Shown piece after piece: positions 18,014 through 27,789 of a DNA stretch of 64,000 bases (position 1 is the stretch's first letter; every line of letters begins with the position of its first letter). Location: positions 10,536 to 74,535 of the forward strand of contig JAZDEY010000047.1 of NCBI GenBank assembly GCA_043808325.1, written 5' to 3'. A model generated the notes under the pieces. It saw nothing but the letters and a program-made list of their open reading frames with translations. It ran no database searches and was not told the origin of the DNA. This DNA comes from JAZDEY01 sp043808325 [NCBI: Candidatus Eiseniibacteriota bacterium] (GTDB taxonomy: Bacteria > Arandabacterota > Arandabacteria > Arandabacterales). The translations under genes and the position numbers were made by a program.

Positions 18014-20026
18014 TCAATTCCTGCCCGGCTTCTGGGCAGCAAGGGCCCGCTCGAGTCTGTCGAGGTGACTCGCAGCATCCCTTGCCATCTGGCGGCGAGA
18101 CGGGTCCTTCTCGGTGAGCGTAACTACTCGCCTCCAGGCTTCGGCCGCTTCCTTCTCGTTTCCGGGAACTGCCTCAAGCGTGGCTGCCAGATTGTACCAG
18201 TAGGTGGGAGAGCGCGGCCAGGCCTGGGCGGCACGACGATAGGCCGCGGCGGCCCTCGCCGGCTCGCCCCGGGCGGCACATAACTGGCCGAGGTTGAAGT
18301 GAGCGGGGCCGTACTCCGGATCGACCCGCAGGGCCCGATTGAGGGTCGCCTCGGCTTCGGCAGCGCGGCCCGTGTCGAGATACAAGCGGCCCAGGCTGTT
18401 GAGCGAGGAGGCATCGTTGGGGTCCAGCTCGACTGCTCGCTGCATGCTTGACTCGGCTTCCTTGGCCTTGCCCAGCCCGACGTAGGCAACCCCGAGGGAC
18501 TCCCAGTATCTGGCCCTCTCCGGATCTATGGCGACGGTGCGTTTGAGCTCGCGAGCGGCCTCCGTGAACTCGTATTTCTCAAGGTAGAAGTGGGCCAGCT
18601 CGTTGTGGGCTGCGGCGAGCCGCTTGCCGGTCCACAGCGGGTTACGATCGAGCATGCAAGTAAAGCGATCTAGACTCAACTGGGCGCTGTGATTTACGGC
18701 GAGCCAGGGCACGATGTGAACGGCCCCGACCACCAGCACTATGTAAGCAGCGCTCCTGAATAGAGCGGATCGGGCGCGATTGGTACCGGGAGCTACATCA
18801 ACCCGACCTTGGAGGCCGGACGCGATCCAGCCGGCTGCCGCCACGGCGTAGGGCAACGAGCCCATCGACCAGAGATCCCAATCGCGACTCCCGCCAAGTC
18901 CGGGCCGGAGTGCCAGATTGGCCAAGAACGGAAAGGCAGCGGCAAGCATGAGAAACCGGAATCGAGCGGACTGCCGGAGCGACGGGCTCCTCCAGAAGGC
19001 TACAACGAACCAGCCGGCAGCGAGCAAGGCGAGCGGGGAGATCAGGACTTGCTCATTCAGGAAGTCCACCAGGTGCTGCCAGGAGAAAAGCGTGTACTGG
19101 GCAATGGGGTTCGGTGTCCAGGGTACCAACACTACTGCGGTCTCTCCGGCTCGCCCGTAGCGGAGCGCGACGGCGATCATAGCGGCAATCAATGCAAGGA
19201 AACCGACGCCTGAAAGGACTGTGCGGCGCCCCGGGACGGGCGGCCTATGGTCTCTGGCGATCAGCAGATACAGGAAAGACGGGATCAGGAAGGTCAGCGC
19301 AAAATGAAGCGCCACGCCGGTGAGAAGCGTAACTCCAACCCAGACAAAGCGCCGCTGTCCGGCGAGGTACTGTAGAGCAACATACATGTAAACGACTATC
19401 GCAGCACTGGCGAGAGAGTAACTCTCGGCGTAGCCCGCAAACAGTGCGACGGTTCCGAGGGTGAGCAAGAATGCGGTAACAAAGACTCTCTTTCCGAAGA
19501 GCGCCCCCAGCCGGAGAGCGGTAAGAGCATAGACGAAGCCTGCCGCGATACTCAGCACGGCGTAGACGGTCTCGGCATTCCAGCCCAGGAGACTGCGCGT
19601 AGCTCGCAAGAGGCCGTAGTGGGCGATCCGATCGAGAGGCTCGATCGGATGAAACCACTTGCCCTCATCGAGCAGGCGAATCACAAGCCGGCCGTCACCC
19701 AGGAAATGGTAATGGGCGCGAAGCAACCAGAAGAGAGTCGCGATCACTCCCGCGACAAGCAGGTCACAGAGAACGGGATTCAGATGACGCGCCCGGGCAG
19801 CCCGGCCCCATGATCTGCCGACACGTATGAGCCGGGACCATACGGGGGGCAGGCACAGCACGCAGCCGGCGGCGATGATGACCACGGACCAAATCCTGGG
19901 CAGGAAGAAATAGTGGTTGAAGCCCCAGAGCCAATTGGAATAGGCAGATGCCGCTGCAAGGTGTGCGAGCAGAAACGCGATGCCCACGAATGCGAAAAGC
20001 CAGGGAATAGACTTGCGCTTTTCCAT
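18014..20026 (-). CDS. polytopic membrane protein with C-terminal TPR repeats
   Basis: The product is 670 aa. Residues about 1-450 contain about 10-12 hydrophobic segments with a GT-C-like layout: an early loop HYHFLGDGRLVIRLLDEGKW, then repeated Tyr/Leu-rich helices. Residues about 480-640 carry at least four TPR units, such as ARYWESLGVAYVGLGKAKEA and ASSLNSLGRLYLDTGRAAEA. Such membrane-plus-TPR proteins are common in uncultured Gram-negative phyla; a glycosyltransferase role is possible but unproven. GGAAGG lies directly upstream of the ATG at 20026. A longer reading frame (to 20302) is rejected because it has no ribosome site and lacks membrane character. Confidence 0.72.
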   Translation of the reverse strand: MEKRKSIPWLFAFVGIAFLLAHLAAASAYSNWLWGFNHYFFLPRIWSVVIIAAGCVLCLPPVWSRLIRVGRSWGRAARARHLNPVLCDLLVAGVIATLFWLLRAHYHFLGDGRLVIRLLDEGKWFHPIEPLDRIAHYGLLRATRSLLGWNAETVYAVLSIAAGFVYALTALRLGALFGKRVFVTAFLLTLGTVALFAGYAESYSLASAAIVVYMYVALQYLAGQRRFVWVGVTLLTGVALHFALTFLIPSFLYLLIARDHRPPVPGRRTVLSGVGFLALIAAMIAVALRYGRAGETAVVLVPWTPNPIAQYTLFSWQHLVDFLNEQVLISPLALLAAGWFVVAFWRSPSLRQSARFRFLMLAAAFPFLANLALRPGLGGSRDWDLWSMGSLPYAVAAAGWIASGLQGRVDVAPGTNRARSALFRSAAYIVLVVGAVHIVPWLAVNHSAQLSLDRFTCMLDRNPLWTGKRLAAAHNELAHFYLEKYEFTEAARELKRTVAIDPERARYWESLGVAYVGLGKAKEAESSMQRAVELDPNDASSLNSLGRLYLDTGRAAEAEATLNRALRVDPEYGPAHFNLGQLCAARGEPARAAAAYRRAAQAWPRSPTYWYNLAATLEAVPGNEKEAAEAWRRVVTLTEKDPSRRQMARDAASHLDRLERALAAQKPGRN

Positions 20027-20055
20027 CCTTCCTCTCTCTTTGGCTTGATGCCGCG

Positions 20056-20064
20056 ATTCTACCA
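20056..20064 (-). promoter_or_regulatory. extended -10 promoter for the TPR membrane protein
   Basis: On the minus strand TGGTAGAAT, an extended -10 motif, lies about 30 bases before the ATG at 20026; no good -35 box is seen. The region is shared with a divergent promoter at 20145-20173. Confidence 0.35.
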
Positions 20065-20081
20065 CAACCACGCCCGGCGGG

Positions 20082-20095
20082 CGAGCACGTGCTCG
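20082..20095. promoter_or_regulatory. 14-bp palindrome between divergent genes
   Basis: CGAGCACGTGCTCG is a perfect 14-base inverted repeat placed between the divergent promoters of the genes at 18014-20026 and 20217-22061. It could be a regulator site; no neighbouring regulator gene is seen. Confidence 0.35.
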
Positions 20096-20144
20096 AGCGT
20101 CTCTCGATGCTACGGGAGATCGGTCGCGCCGGGCCAAGAACCGC

Positions 20145-20173
20145 TTGACCGGGCTTCGCGGTAAGGATATGCT
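20145..20173 (+). promoter_or_regulatory. sigma70-type promoter for DUF2207 gene
   Basis: TTGACC, a 17-base spacer and TATGCT, about 44 bases before the start codon at 20217. AAAGGAG follows six bases before that start. Confidence 0.55.
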
Positions 20174-20216
20174 CAACCCAAATGGAAGGTCTAGGAGGCC
20201 CTTAAAGGAGAATCCC

Positions 20217-22061
20217 ATGAACACCAAAGTCACGAGTTTGAGGATCGTGGCCTGTATCGCGGTAGCGCTGGCAGGGCTCTGCGCCGTGCCGCGGGAGGCC
20301 ATGGCAGCGAAATACTACCGAGTTCCGCAAGTTGTGATAGATGCCCGGCTCGCGCCCGATGGCACAATGGACATCACCGAGCAGCGCACTTATGAGTTCA
20401 GGGGAGCGTTCAAGTTTGCCTACCGGGACTTGCCGGCCGCCGACCCGGTAGTCTTCGAGGACTTCAGGGTCTCCGAAGGCGGCCGCCCGTACGCGCTTTC
20501 AGACTCGGAGTCGCCGGGGACTTACAAGGTGTCGCAGGTCTCGGGGCGGACTCGAGTGACCTGGTTCTATGAGGCGCGGAACCAAACTCGGACGTTTACC
20601 TTCGCCTACCGGGTCCGGAACACGGTGGCCCGGTATGAGGACGCCGCCGTGCTCTATTTCAAGTTCATAGGTGAGGAATGGAGTATCCCCCAGGATGAAG
20701 TCACGGTGCGCCTCGATCCGCCGGCCGCTCTCGCACGCGACCAGGTCAAGGAATGGCTGCACGGACCGCTCTGGGCCGAATCGTCGATAGGCCCAGACGG
20801 CAGCATCGTGGCCCGCTGCCCGCATCTGCCGGCGCGCACCTATCTGGAAATGCGGGTTCTGTATCCGCCGGATGTCTTTGCCGATCTGGAGGCGGGCCCG
20901 AGCCGCGTGCGCGATGAAATCATGACGGAGGAAGCCCGCTGGGCCGATGAGGCTAACAGCGAGCGTGAAGCGGCCGCGAGAAAACTAGCTGCGCGTGAAG
21001 GACGGCGGGCAATCGCCAAGTGGGTGGTCATCCCGGTCGGCCTGGCGGGTCTGCTTGTGTCGTGGTGGATACTGAGGACCTATGGGCGGCGCCCCGAGGT
21101 TCCCTCCGTTCCCGACGTCAATTCCGAGATCCCGGAGCAGATCTCGCCGGCCCTGGTCGGCTACCTGCTCGGGAGCCGGCAGATCTCGGGTAGCGCTCTC
21201 GTGGGAACGATGCTAGATCTTGCGCGACGCGGATTCATCGGGCTCCGAGAGGAAAAGGAAGAAAAGCGAGGCCTCTGGGGCGGGACCAAACTCAAGCCGC
21301 AGTATTACTGGGACCTGAACCGGTCTCACTTCAACCGGCGCGCCTCGGAACTGGCCGAGCACGAGAGCTCGCTACTCGATTTCATCTTCAATGGCCTGGC
21401 GAAGGGCCAGGACTCAATCTCGATCGAGGCGATCGGGAAGAAGCGCCGCGAATTCACCAAGTTCTTCGGCAAGTGGAAGAAGCACCTGGCCGCACATGGC
21501 AAGCGGAGCAACTGGTTCGATGCGGACAGTGTGCGCGGCATGTACTACTCGCTTGCGGTAGCCGGGGTCATGGTCGCCTCAACGGTCATAGGCGCGCTCG
21601 TATTCGGACCCTGGGCGGTTGTTCTGGCCGGCGCCTCGGTTGCGGTGCTGATCCTGTCCCTTGCCGTTCCGCATCGCACCCCCGAGGGAGAAACCAAGGC
21701 CAGACAATGGAAGGCCGTTAAGAGGTATCTCAAGCGATATCAATTCCGCACGGCAGATCAGCAGGGCCTGCTCGCGCACATCCCTGACTATCTGGTCTAT
21801 GGAGCTGTACTCGGCCTTGGCGGCAAGATCTATGAGGAACTCTCAGCCCTCATACCGGCAAATGCTCACGGTACCTACATTCCGTGGTACGTCTACCATG
21901 GCTCTACGACCGGCTCCTTCTCGCCGGCGGCGTTCGGTTCGGCCTTCTCCGCAATGGTTGCCACGGCCACTTCGACCATGAGTACGGCAGCCGGAGCGGG
22001 TGGGGGTGCATCAGGAGGAGGTGGTGGAGGGGCCGGGGGCGGTGGTGGCGGTGCGGGATAG
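20217..22061 (+). CDS. DUF2207 domain membrane protein
   Basis: The product is 614 aa. A signal peptide (about 1-35, cut near AMAAKY) is followed by an extracytoplasmic DUF2207 beta domain (about 36-240, opening with VVIDARLAPDGTMDITEQ). There is a membrane helix at about 265-285, a cytoplasmic helical region (about 300-440), two further helices (about 445-490) and a Gly-rich tail (about 590-614, almost only Gly, Ala and Ser). This order is that of the DUF2207 family, whose function is unknown. The start is set by AAAGGAG. A promoter lies just upstream. Confidence 0.82.
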   Translation: MNTKVTSLRIVACIAVALAGLCAVPREAMAAKYYRVPQVVIDARLAPDGTMDITEQRTYEFRGAFKFAYRDLPAADPVVFEDFRVSEGGRPYALSDSESPGTYKVSQVSGRTRVTWFYEARNQTRTFTFAYRVRNTVARYEDAAVLYFKFIGEEWSIPQDEVTVRLDPPAALARDQVKEWLHGPLWAESSIGPDGSIVARCPHLPARTYLEMRVLYPPDVFADLEAGPSRVRDEIMTEEARWADEANSEREAAARKLAAREGRRAIAKWVVIPVGLAGLLVSWWILRTYGRRPEVPSVPDVNSEIPEQISPALVGYLLGSRQISGSALVGTMLDLARRGFIGLREEKEEKRGLWGGTKLKPQYYWDLNRSHFNRRASELAEHESSLLDFIFNGLAKGQDSISIEAIGKKRREFTKFFGKWKKHLAAHGKRSNWFDADSVRGMYYSLAVAGVMVASTVIGALVFGPWAVVLAGASVAVLILSLAVPHRTPEGETKARQWKAVKRYLKRYQFRTADQQGLLAHIPDYLVYGAVLGLGGKIYEELSALIPANAHGTYIPWYVYHGSTTGSFSPAAFGSAFSAMVATATSTMSTAAGAGGGASGGGGGGAGGGGGGAG

Positions 22062-22141
22062 GCGGCCGCCAAGAACGCTACGTCACTGCTGAAATAGCCC
22101 GGTCACGCGATTGGCCAGCCGAACCCTGATTTGCGTATGTG

Positions 22142-23023
22142 CTATCTCACGAGCGCCGTCTCGCTCTTGATCTCCTGGGTCATGGGAATCGTCATGGACT
22201 GCGCGCCGGCCAGAGTGACTGTGCCCTTGGTTATGAGGTCTGAAGAGGACTTGACGAAGAGCCCCTTCTCGGGAGCAAAGTACCAGGTATCCGTGCCCTC
22301 GATGTTGCCGTCCAGGGTTACAGCGGCGCCCATCTGCGATCCCTGACCCGTGAGAGTGCCGGTAACGGCAACGCTTATCTTGGCGCATTTGAGACCGTCC
22401 ACACTCTCAAAGCCCGCGAGGGTGTTGACGCGCTGAGATTCGATGCGGACCTCCATGCCGCCGTTACTGACGGCAATGGTATCCTGGCTGGTCCAGGTTT
22501 CCCCCGGCTTAAGGGGTGTGCCCGGAAGGTCGGGGAACATGGTCTGGAAGTCCGACTTCAGGCTCTGGGTGCCCTGTGGGCCCACGCTGAACTGGAGAGA
22601 GTCGGCACCGGACAGATCCAGTTCCTTACCGAACTGGGACAGGGTCATATCGAAGCCCTTGCCGATCAAGGCGGAGACATCCGGGGAGAGGTCTCCCTGG
22701 GGCGTCGTAATCCCGGCTTCCATGGAATCAATGGTGATGCGGAGCGAGTGATCCTTCTCCTTGAGCCCTTTCGACTCGGCTGAGAATACGTAGGCCTTCT
22801 TCATATTGGCTTCCGTCTTCTGGCCCATGAATTCCATCGTCTGAGCCAGATCCTGCGATACCTGATACTTCAAGACTTGGCCTTTGGGCATTGTGTATTT
22901 CAAGATGCCCTTATCGCGCCCGCCACCGAGACCTTTCAGGGTTCCGCACCCGGCAACAAGACCGATTGCCGCCACGAGGACGACAGCAACTACGCGGGTT
23001 TGTAGAGTATGGTTCCGAATCAC
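22142..23023 (-). CDS. lipoprotein, DUF6263-like
   Basis: A 293-aa lipoprotein. The GTG at 23023 is preceded by AAGGAGG five bases away and gives a signal peptide with lipobox GLVAGC. The mature part starts with LKYTMPKGQVLKYQVSQ and has paired beta segments around KPGETWTSQDTI and DTWYFAPEKGLFVK. This pattern (a readout such as K-G-x-x-L-K-Y, then L-K-P-G-E-T-W and a late W-Y-F-x-x-x-K-G) recalls DUF6263-type proteins of unknown function. Cellular role unknown. Confidence 0.68.
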   Translation of the reverse strand: MIRNHTLQTRVVAVVLVAAIGLVAGCGTLKGLGGGRDKGILKYTMPKGQVLKYQVSQDLAQTMEFMGQKTEANMKKAYVFSAESKGLKEKDHSLRITIDSMEAGITTPQGDLSPDVSALIGKGFDMTLSQFGKELDLSGADSLQFSVGPQGTQSLKSDFQTMFPDLPGTPLKPGETWTSQDTIAVSNGGMEVRIESQRVNTLAGFESVDGLKCAKISVAVTGTLTGQGSQMGAAVTLDGNIEGTDTWYFAPEKGLFVKSSSDLITKGTVTLAGAQSMTIPMTQEIKSETALVR

Positions 23024-23169
23024 TTCTGCCTCCTTCTTACGAGTGCCCCACGCCATTGGTGCCCCAACCAGCGACCCAATATACCACATATATCACGCCG
23101 CGACCGGAATCACCAAGTAGTTCTTTACCAGTGCCGGGTTCTGTGCCAGAGTTGAAGACATACCTAACT

Positions 23170-24708
23170 ATGAATGCTGAAAGACTCGATCTGCCGATCA
23201 GAATAACCCGCTACGCCTTGATCCTTGCGGCAGTAGCGTATCTGGTCCTGTATCTCATGATTGCGCTCCTCAGAATTCGCTATCCGTTTGAACTGGAATG
23301 GATGGAGGGTGGCTCGGTCGATCACGTAAGAAGGATTCTGGCCGGGCAGAAGCTGTATGTGAGGCCGACCCTCGAGTTTGTGCCCTACATCTACACGCCC
23401 CTGTATTTCTATGTCTCGGCGGCGGTTGCCGGCGCGATCGGTGTGGGGTTCACCGCCTTGAGGCTGGTCTCGCTGGTCGCCTCGCTCGGATGCTTCGCGA
23501 CGATCTTCATCATGGTAAGGCGTGAGACCCGGGATACTCTTGCCGGCATAGTCGCTGCGGGCCTCTTCGCCGCGACTTTTCGCATAGGAGGAGCGTGGTT
23601 CGATCTCGCGCGGATCGATTCGCTTTTCCTCTTCCTGCTGCTCGTGGGTGTGTATGTCTTGAGGTTCGCGGGACCGCGGCGGTCCTACGTTTTGGCGGGT
23701 CTCCTGGTCTCGCTCGCCTTCCTCACCAAACAGATCGCCCTGATCATGCTCGTGCCCCTCGTCGCATGGAGCGCGGTCCGGGGGATCCGGCCCCGGGTCG
23801 GGCGTGACAGTGGATCGGAGGGCGATCACCGGGTCTTGAGGCGGTCGCTCTGGTTCACAGGAACGGTCGTGGGCGTGACCGGACTGACGACGGTGATTCT
23901 CAATTACCTACACGATGGATGGTACAACTACTACGTCTTTGAGTTGGCGAGTCACCATGAGATCGTAGGGAGCAAGTACATTGGCTTCTGGAAGGATGAC
24001 CTGTTCCTGAAGCTTCCGGTTGCAGTGGCGATAGCGGTCTTCTATCTCCTGCCTGGGACCGGGGGCACCCGCAAGCCCAGGGACTTCTTCTATCCCGTAC
24101 TGCTTGCGGGAATGGTCGGGGGCTCATGGATATCGAGACTGCATCTGGGTGGATATGAGAACGTCTTACTCCCGGCATACGCGGCCGGGGCAATAGGGTT
24201 CGGGCTGGGGATTCACAAAGCGTCCCGGTTGCTGCTTTCCAAGCCGGTGTATGCGACGAAGGTGCTCTGGATTGTAGTCTGCATTCTCTTTCTTTGGCAG
24301 TTTGCCTTGCTCAGATACGACCCTGCCCGGCAGCTTCCCACTGGCGCGGACCGCGAGGCTGGGAATCGACTGGTGGGCATGATATCCAAGGTCGAGGGAC
24401 AGGTGCTGGTTCCCGATCATGGGTACCTGGCCCTTATGGCCGGCAAGCAAGATTGCGCTCACCGCATGGCGATGCACGACGTGATTCGGGGTGGGGTGGC
24501 AGGATCCAAGGCGGACCTTATCGGGGAAATCGGACGAGCCCTCAGTGAAAAGCGGTTCGGTGCAGTGATACTTGACTATGAGTGGCGGCCGAACGAGCTT
24601 GATCCATATTATGAGGTGCGCCAGATGGGCTACCCGAATGACGAGGTGTTTATGCCTGTCACGGGCAAACGCACGCGGCCCACGCTGATCTGCGTACCTA
24701 AACCATAG
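23170..24708 (+). CDS. GT-C / ArnT-like polytopic glycosyltransferase-family protein
   Basis: The product is 512 aa with about 11-12 membrane segments. The first periplasmic loop contains ELEWMEGGSVDHVRRIL, an acidic motif at the site where GT-C enzymes (PMT/ArnT class) keep catalytic Asp/Glu. It is followed by YTPLYFYVSAAVAGAIG and WFDLARIDSLFLFLLL, typical of GT39-like proteins. It may add sugars to lipid or protein substrates using a polyprenyl-phosphate donor; the substrate is unknown. The start is chosen as the first Met before TM1; no strong ribosome site is visible. The gene is divergent from the DUF6263-like lipoprotein. Confidence 0.72.
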   Translation: MNAERLDLPIRITRYALILAAVAYLVLYLMIALLRIRYPFELEWMEGGSVDHVRRILAGQKLYVRPTLEFVPYIYTPLYFYVSAAVAGAIGVGFTALRLVSLVASLGCFATIFIMVRRETRDTLAGIVAAGLFAATFRIGGAWFDLARIDSLFLFLLLVGVYVLRFAGPRRSYVLAGLLVSLAFLTKQIALIMLVPLVAWSAVRGIRPRVGRDSGSEGDHRVLRRSLWFTGTVVGVTGLTTVILNYLHDGWYNYYVFELASHHEIVGSKYIGFWKDDLFLKLPVAVAIAVFYLLPGTGGTRKPRDFFYPVLLAGMVGGSWISRLHLGGYENVLLPAYAAGAIGFGLGIHKASRLLLSKPVYATKVLWIVVCILFLWQFALLRYDPARQLPTGADREAGNRLVGMISKVEGQVLVPDHGYLALMAGKQDCAHRMAMHDVIRGGVAGSKADLIGEIGRALSEKRFGAVILDYEWRPNELDPYYEVRQMGYPNDEVFMPVTGKRTRPTLICVPKP

Positions 24709-24837
24709 GGCGGTTGATCTTAGCGGGCCGATCGAGCAGGTGGTCCGGGCCCGGCCGGCGGTCGCGATGACCCTTACCCGACGCCAGGCTGATCTATCCA
24801 GAAGTTGATGTATGCGGGTGATTAAGCGCAAAATCGG

Positions 24838-24866
24838 TTGACAGATTCTTGATCCTGTGGTAGAAT
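24838..24866 (+). promoter_or_regulatory. strong sigma70-type promoter for tagged exoprotein
   Basis: TTGACA, a 17-base spacer and TAGAAT, with TGTGG just before the -10 box. The predicted start is about 24873, leaving a long leader before the coding region at 25006. The leader contains an 18-codon frame (24953-25009) whose TGA overlaps the ATG at 25006. Confidence 0.6.
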
Positions 24867-25005
24867 TCTAGCAGTTGCGGAAGTCCGCCATCGTCCTGCC
24901 TGTTTTTCTCGAGGGTAGGACGAGGTAGGGCTTTTACATCCCAAAAATCAACATGGCAAAATGCCAGGGGTTAGTATTACCTCTGGCGAACCGGGGAGCT
25001 CATCG

Positions 25006-27672
25006 ATGAGCTCAGCGACCTGCAAAGAAATCATGGCAGGGAGAAACGCTCCGGGCCGGCCGGCGCGGCCCCGTACTTGCAGCATTCTCTTCCCCCGTTA
25101 TCTGATCCTGGCGCTGGCTTTGGTCTTGTGCCTGATGCCGGCGAAATCCGACTCCTCGCCAGGGGATGTCAGGGCACTCTTGGTTGGCAGCCACGGACAT
25201 GGTGCCGCAGACTGGATTACCAGAACCAGCCTGTTTCTGGAGAATCTGCTCCACTTTAACGGCATCCCCTACGACTTCTTCGATATCAGTACCGATAGTT
25301 TGTGCCAGGCCACACTCGATGATTATCAAGCGGTCGTCCTGGAGGGAAGGGCGGTGCGCTACGATGCCACCGAGGAGGAGCGCGTGCTGATAGCCCAGAA
25401 TATGGAAGCCGGGAGCATAACGGCACTGGTGGTATCGATCGACGGGACGGCCACCTATCTGAATAGTACGATATACGGGGCACTGGACGTCAGCGTGGAC
25501 GGCCAGGCCAACCTAGAGGGCAATATCCATCTCCTGCCCGGGGCCACCGAAATCTATGACTACTACGGCAATGACGGATTTGTCATGGCCGGAGGATATC
25601 TCGGCAAGCACGTGGGGCTTGCAGTTCTATCTGCGGAGCAGTGGATGCAAGTCAGTACCCCATCCAATGGCTGCCGCAACTATGCCATGGAATTTGCCCT
25701 GGACGCGTGGCTCACCGGCGCTTTCGAGGTAGATGCCCGGGTGACACTGCCGATCATCTCGCTGCGCCTCGACGATACTCAAACCACGATGACCCCGCGA
25801 AACCAGACCGTCATCGACTTCATAGATGCCAACAAGAATAGGATAAGGGCATCTGGGTATCTGGTGACGGACGCCAGCGCCTATCAGACCTCTAATAGTA
25901 CGCTTCAGAATGACGAGCAGGTAATCAGCCGGTGGGGCAGCATGTCTTTGCACGGTAAGAACCATCACTCGGTGGGTGCCGACGGCGAGAATCAAGATTA
26001 CCCTCAGCAGTACAATGAGACCAATGCCGCCTTGAACCTGCTTCAGGAGAGCTTCCCGAGATACAAAGCCGTCAAAGCCTCTCCGAACAACAGCTGGAAC
26101 GAAGCCACCCTTCACGCGATGTGCGCCAACGGGATATTCTACCACACGGCAAGCTTGCACATGTCCCCGGCCTATACCGCACTCTATGAGAGTCTCTTCG
26201 ATGTGAGCTCGGAGCTCGAACGGGCGAGAATGAGCACCAGATCTCCCGGCCAGCTGCCATACTATCCCCTGACTCACACCGATGAAACCGGGCAGGCTTC
26301 GGTCTACAGCGCGGATTGGGCGGTCTGTTTTGCCGCGGATGCATCGCCCACGACGGTAGTTCCACAGCTGAAGGGACACGCTATCGACTGGTGGACGCCG
26401 TTAATGGTGGGCGCGCATTTCTGCCTCCCGGGTTCGGGAGGGGCCAACGGCAATCCCGATGGTTGGATGTCCATCATGGATACGTTGATGGATACGATCA
26501 GCGACGACAGCTACCCATGGCGCAGGTGGGTGGATAACTACGATTTCGTTCGGAACACCGAGCGGTTCGACCGAGACCTCACGATCAATCAGATCTCGGT
26601 CGCCGGTAATGATGTCACCTATGATATCACGGCCGGCCAGCCGATCAGATTCCTGACGTTGCGCGCTGCCAAGCCCGGTTACAGAGTGGGCTCGGTCACC
26701 ATAGATGGTGCGGATTATGCCTACTTCGGCGATGACTTCGTTCACTTGCCCGAGATCGGCGGCAACGCCGTGATCGTGGTCAACCTGATCCCTCAAGGTG
26801 ATTATCTGCCGCACGTGACCTATATTGATCCCAGCGCGGTGATCGAAGATGCACGCTGTGTCGACGGTAAGCTCCAATTGGCGCTCAGCGGCGAGTTCGC
26901 CGTCACGGCCAATATCGTGGGATCGACGCAGGTTTTCGCGGACGGAACAACCCAGGTGTTCGATGACGACACCGAGCACCTCCATATAGGGGTCGCTGCC
27001 GATACGCATACTGAGCAAGTCGAACTCTCGCTGATTCCGGCATTTGGGATGGTCGAGGCTGCCATAACCATATGGGATCCCTTGAATCCTCACTACAGAA
27101 GATGGACCGAGACTGCCTGCCCTGAGCCTGACTCATTCGACCACCAGACTGAGCAGGGAGATCCGCCAGATCCCGATGATATGCAGGTCGAGCACATTGT
27201 CGGCGGTCTCATCCCCAACCAATGGTATCTCGTCAAGGTTGATAGCAATCCCGTTGATACCTGCTTTTCGAATGAATCCGGGAGGATTTACTTCCCTTAC
27301 TGCGAGCCCTGGTCAGACAGGACTATTGAGGTCGGGGATTCCGTTGGCGCTATACCGCACCCGCCCGAAGCCGGTGTCACGGACGGCGAGCACCGGATGG
27401 CGCTCTCGGTAAGAGTTTATCCGAATCCCCCCGCCACCAACGCCTCAATCTCATACCAGCTGCCCGCGCGATCCCACGTCGATCTTGGCATCTACTCCGT
27501 CGGGGGTTTGCTGGTGCGGCCTCTCGTAGACGACAGCAAGCCGGCAGGCGGGTACATGCTTGAATGGGACAGCCGAGATACTTACGGCATCCCGGTTTCC
27601 CCCGGAGTCTACTTCTGTCGGCTTGAGACCTCGGCCGGTATCCGAACGTGCAAGATCGTGATGTCCAGGTGA
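25006..27672 (+). CDS. secreted polysaccharide-deacetylase-like protein with FlgD-Ig tag
   Basis: The product is 888 aa from the ATG at 25006 (GGGGAG upstream); starts at 24961 and 25033 are also in frame. A signal peptide is followed by a domain (about 60-230) with VRALLVGSHGHGAADW and SITALVVSIDGTATY. A deacetylase-like region follows (about 245-460) in which LPIISLRLDDT and MSLHGKNHH recall the metal-binding Asp-Asp and His motifs of carbohydrate esterase family 4 / DUF2334. This is suggestive rather than certain. The C-terminus (about 820-888) is a FlgD-Ig-like tag: VYPNPPATNASISY, then EWDSRDTYG, then PGVYFCRLE, ending KIVMSR. Secretion to the surface or medium is expected. Confidence 0.68.
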   Translation: MSSATCKEIMAGRNAPGRPARPRTCSILFPRYLILALALVLCLMPAKSDSSPGDVRALLVGSHGHGAADWITRTSLFLENLLHFNGIPYDFFDISTDSLCQATLDDYQAVVLEGRAVRYDATEEERVLIAQNMEAGSITALVVSIDGTATYLNSTIYGALDVSVDGQANLEGNIHLLPGATEIYDYYGNDGFVMAGGYLGKHVGLAVLSAEQWMQVSTPSNGCRNYAMEFALDAWLTGAFEVDARVTLPIISLRLDDTQTTMTPRNQTVIDFIDANKNRIRASGYLVTDASAYQTSNSTLQNDEQVISRWGSMSLHGKNHHSVGADGENQDYPQQYNETNAALNLLQESFPRYKAVKASPNNSWNEATLHAMCANGIFYHTASLHMSPAYTALYESLFDVSSELERARMSTRSPGQLPYYPLTHTDETGQASVYSADWAVCFAADASPTTVVPQLKGHAIDWWTPLMVGAHFCLPGSGGANGNPDGWMSIMDTLMDTISDDSYPWRRWVDNYDFVRNTERFDRDLTINQISVAGNDVTYDITAGQPIRFLTLRAAKPGYRVGSVTIDGADYAYFGDDFVHLPEIGGNAVIVVNLIPQGDYLPHVTYIDPSAVIEDARCVDGKLQLALSGEFAVTANIVGSTQVFADGTTQVFDDDTEHLHIGVAADTHTEQVELSLIPAFGMVEAAITIWDPLNPHYRRWTETACPEPDSFDHQTEQGDPPDPDDMQVEHIVGGLIPNQWYLVKVDSNPVDTCFSNESGRIYFPYCEPWSDRTIEVGDSVGAIPHPPEAGVTDGEHRMALSVRVYPNPPATNASISYQLPARSHVDLGIYSVGGLLVRPLVDDSKPAGGYMLEWDSRDTYGIPVSPGVYFCRLETSAGIRTCKIVMSR

Positions 27673-27707
27673 TCGGCTCGTCATGTCCCAGGACTAAGAT
27701 GAGAAGA

Positions 27708-27728
27708 CCCCCTGCCTGATGCAGGGGG
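27708..27728 (+). terminator. hairpin terminator between convergent genes
   Basis: CCCCCTGC, loop CTGAT, GCAGGGGG: a perfect 8-bp stem 36 bases after the upstream stop, between two convergent genes. The following T-tract is poor (CCTCTCGTC), so termination may be partial or rely on Rho. Confidence 0.6.
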
Positions 27729-27789
27729 CCTCTCGTCGCTGCCTAGCCTAGCCAGGCTCCGACCTCAGTCTTAGAGCCCAGTCCCGGCG

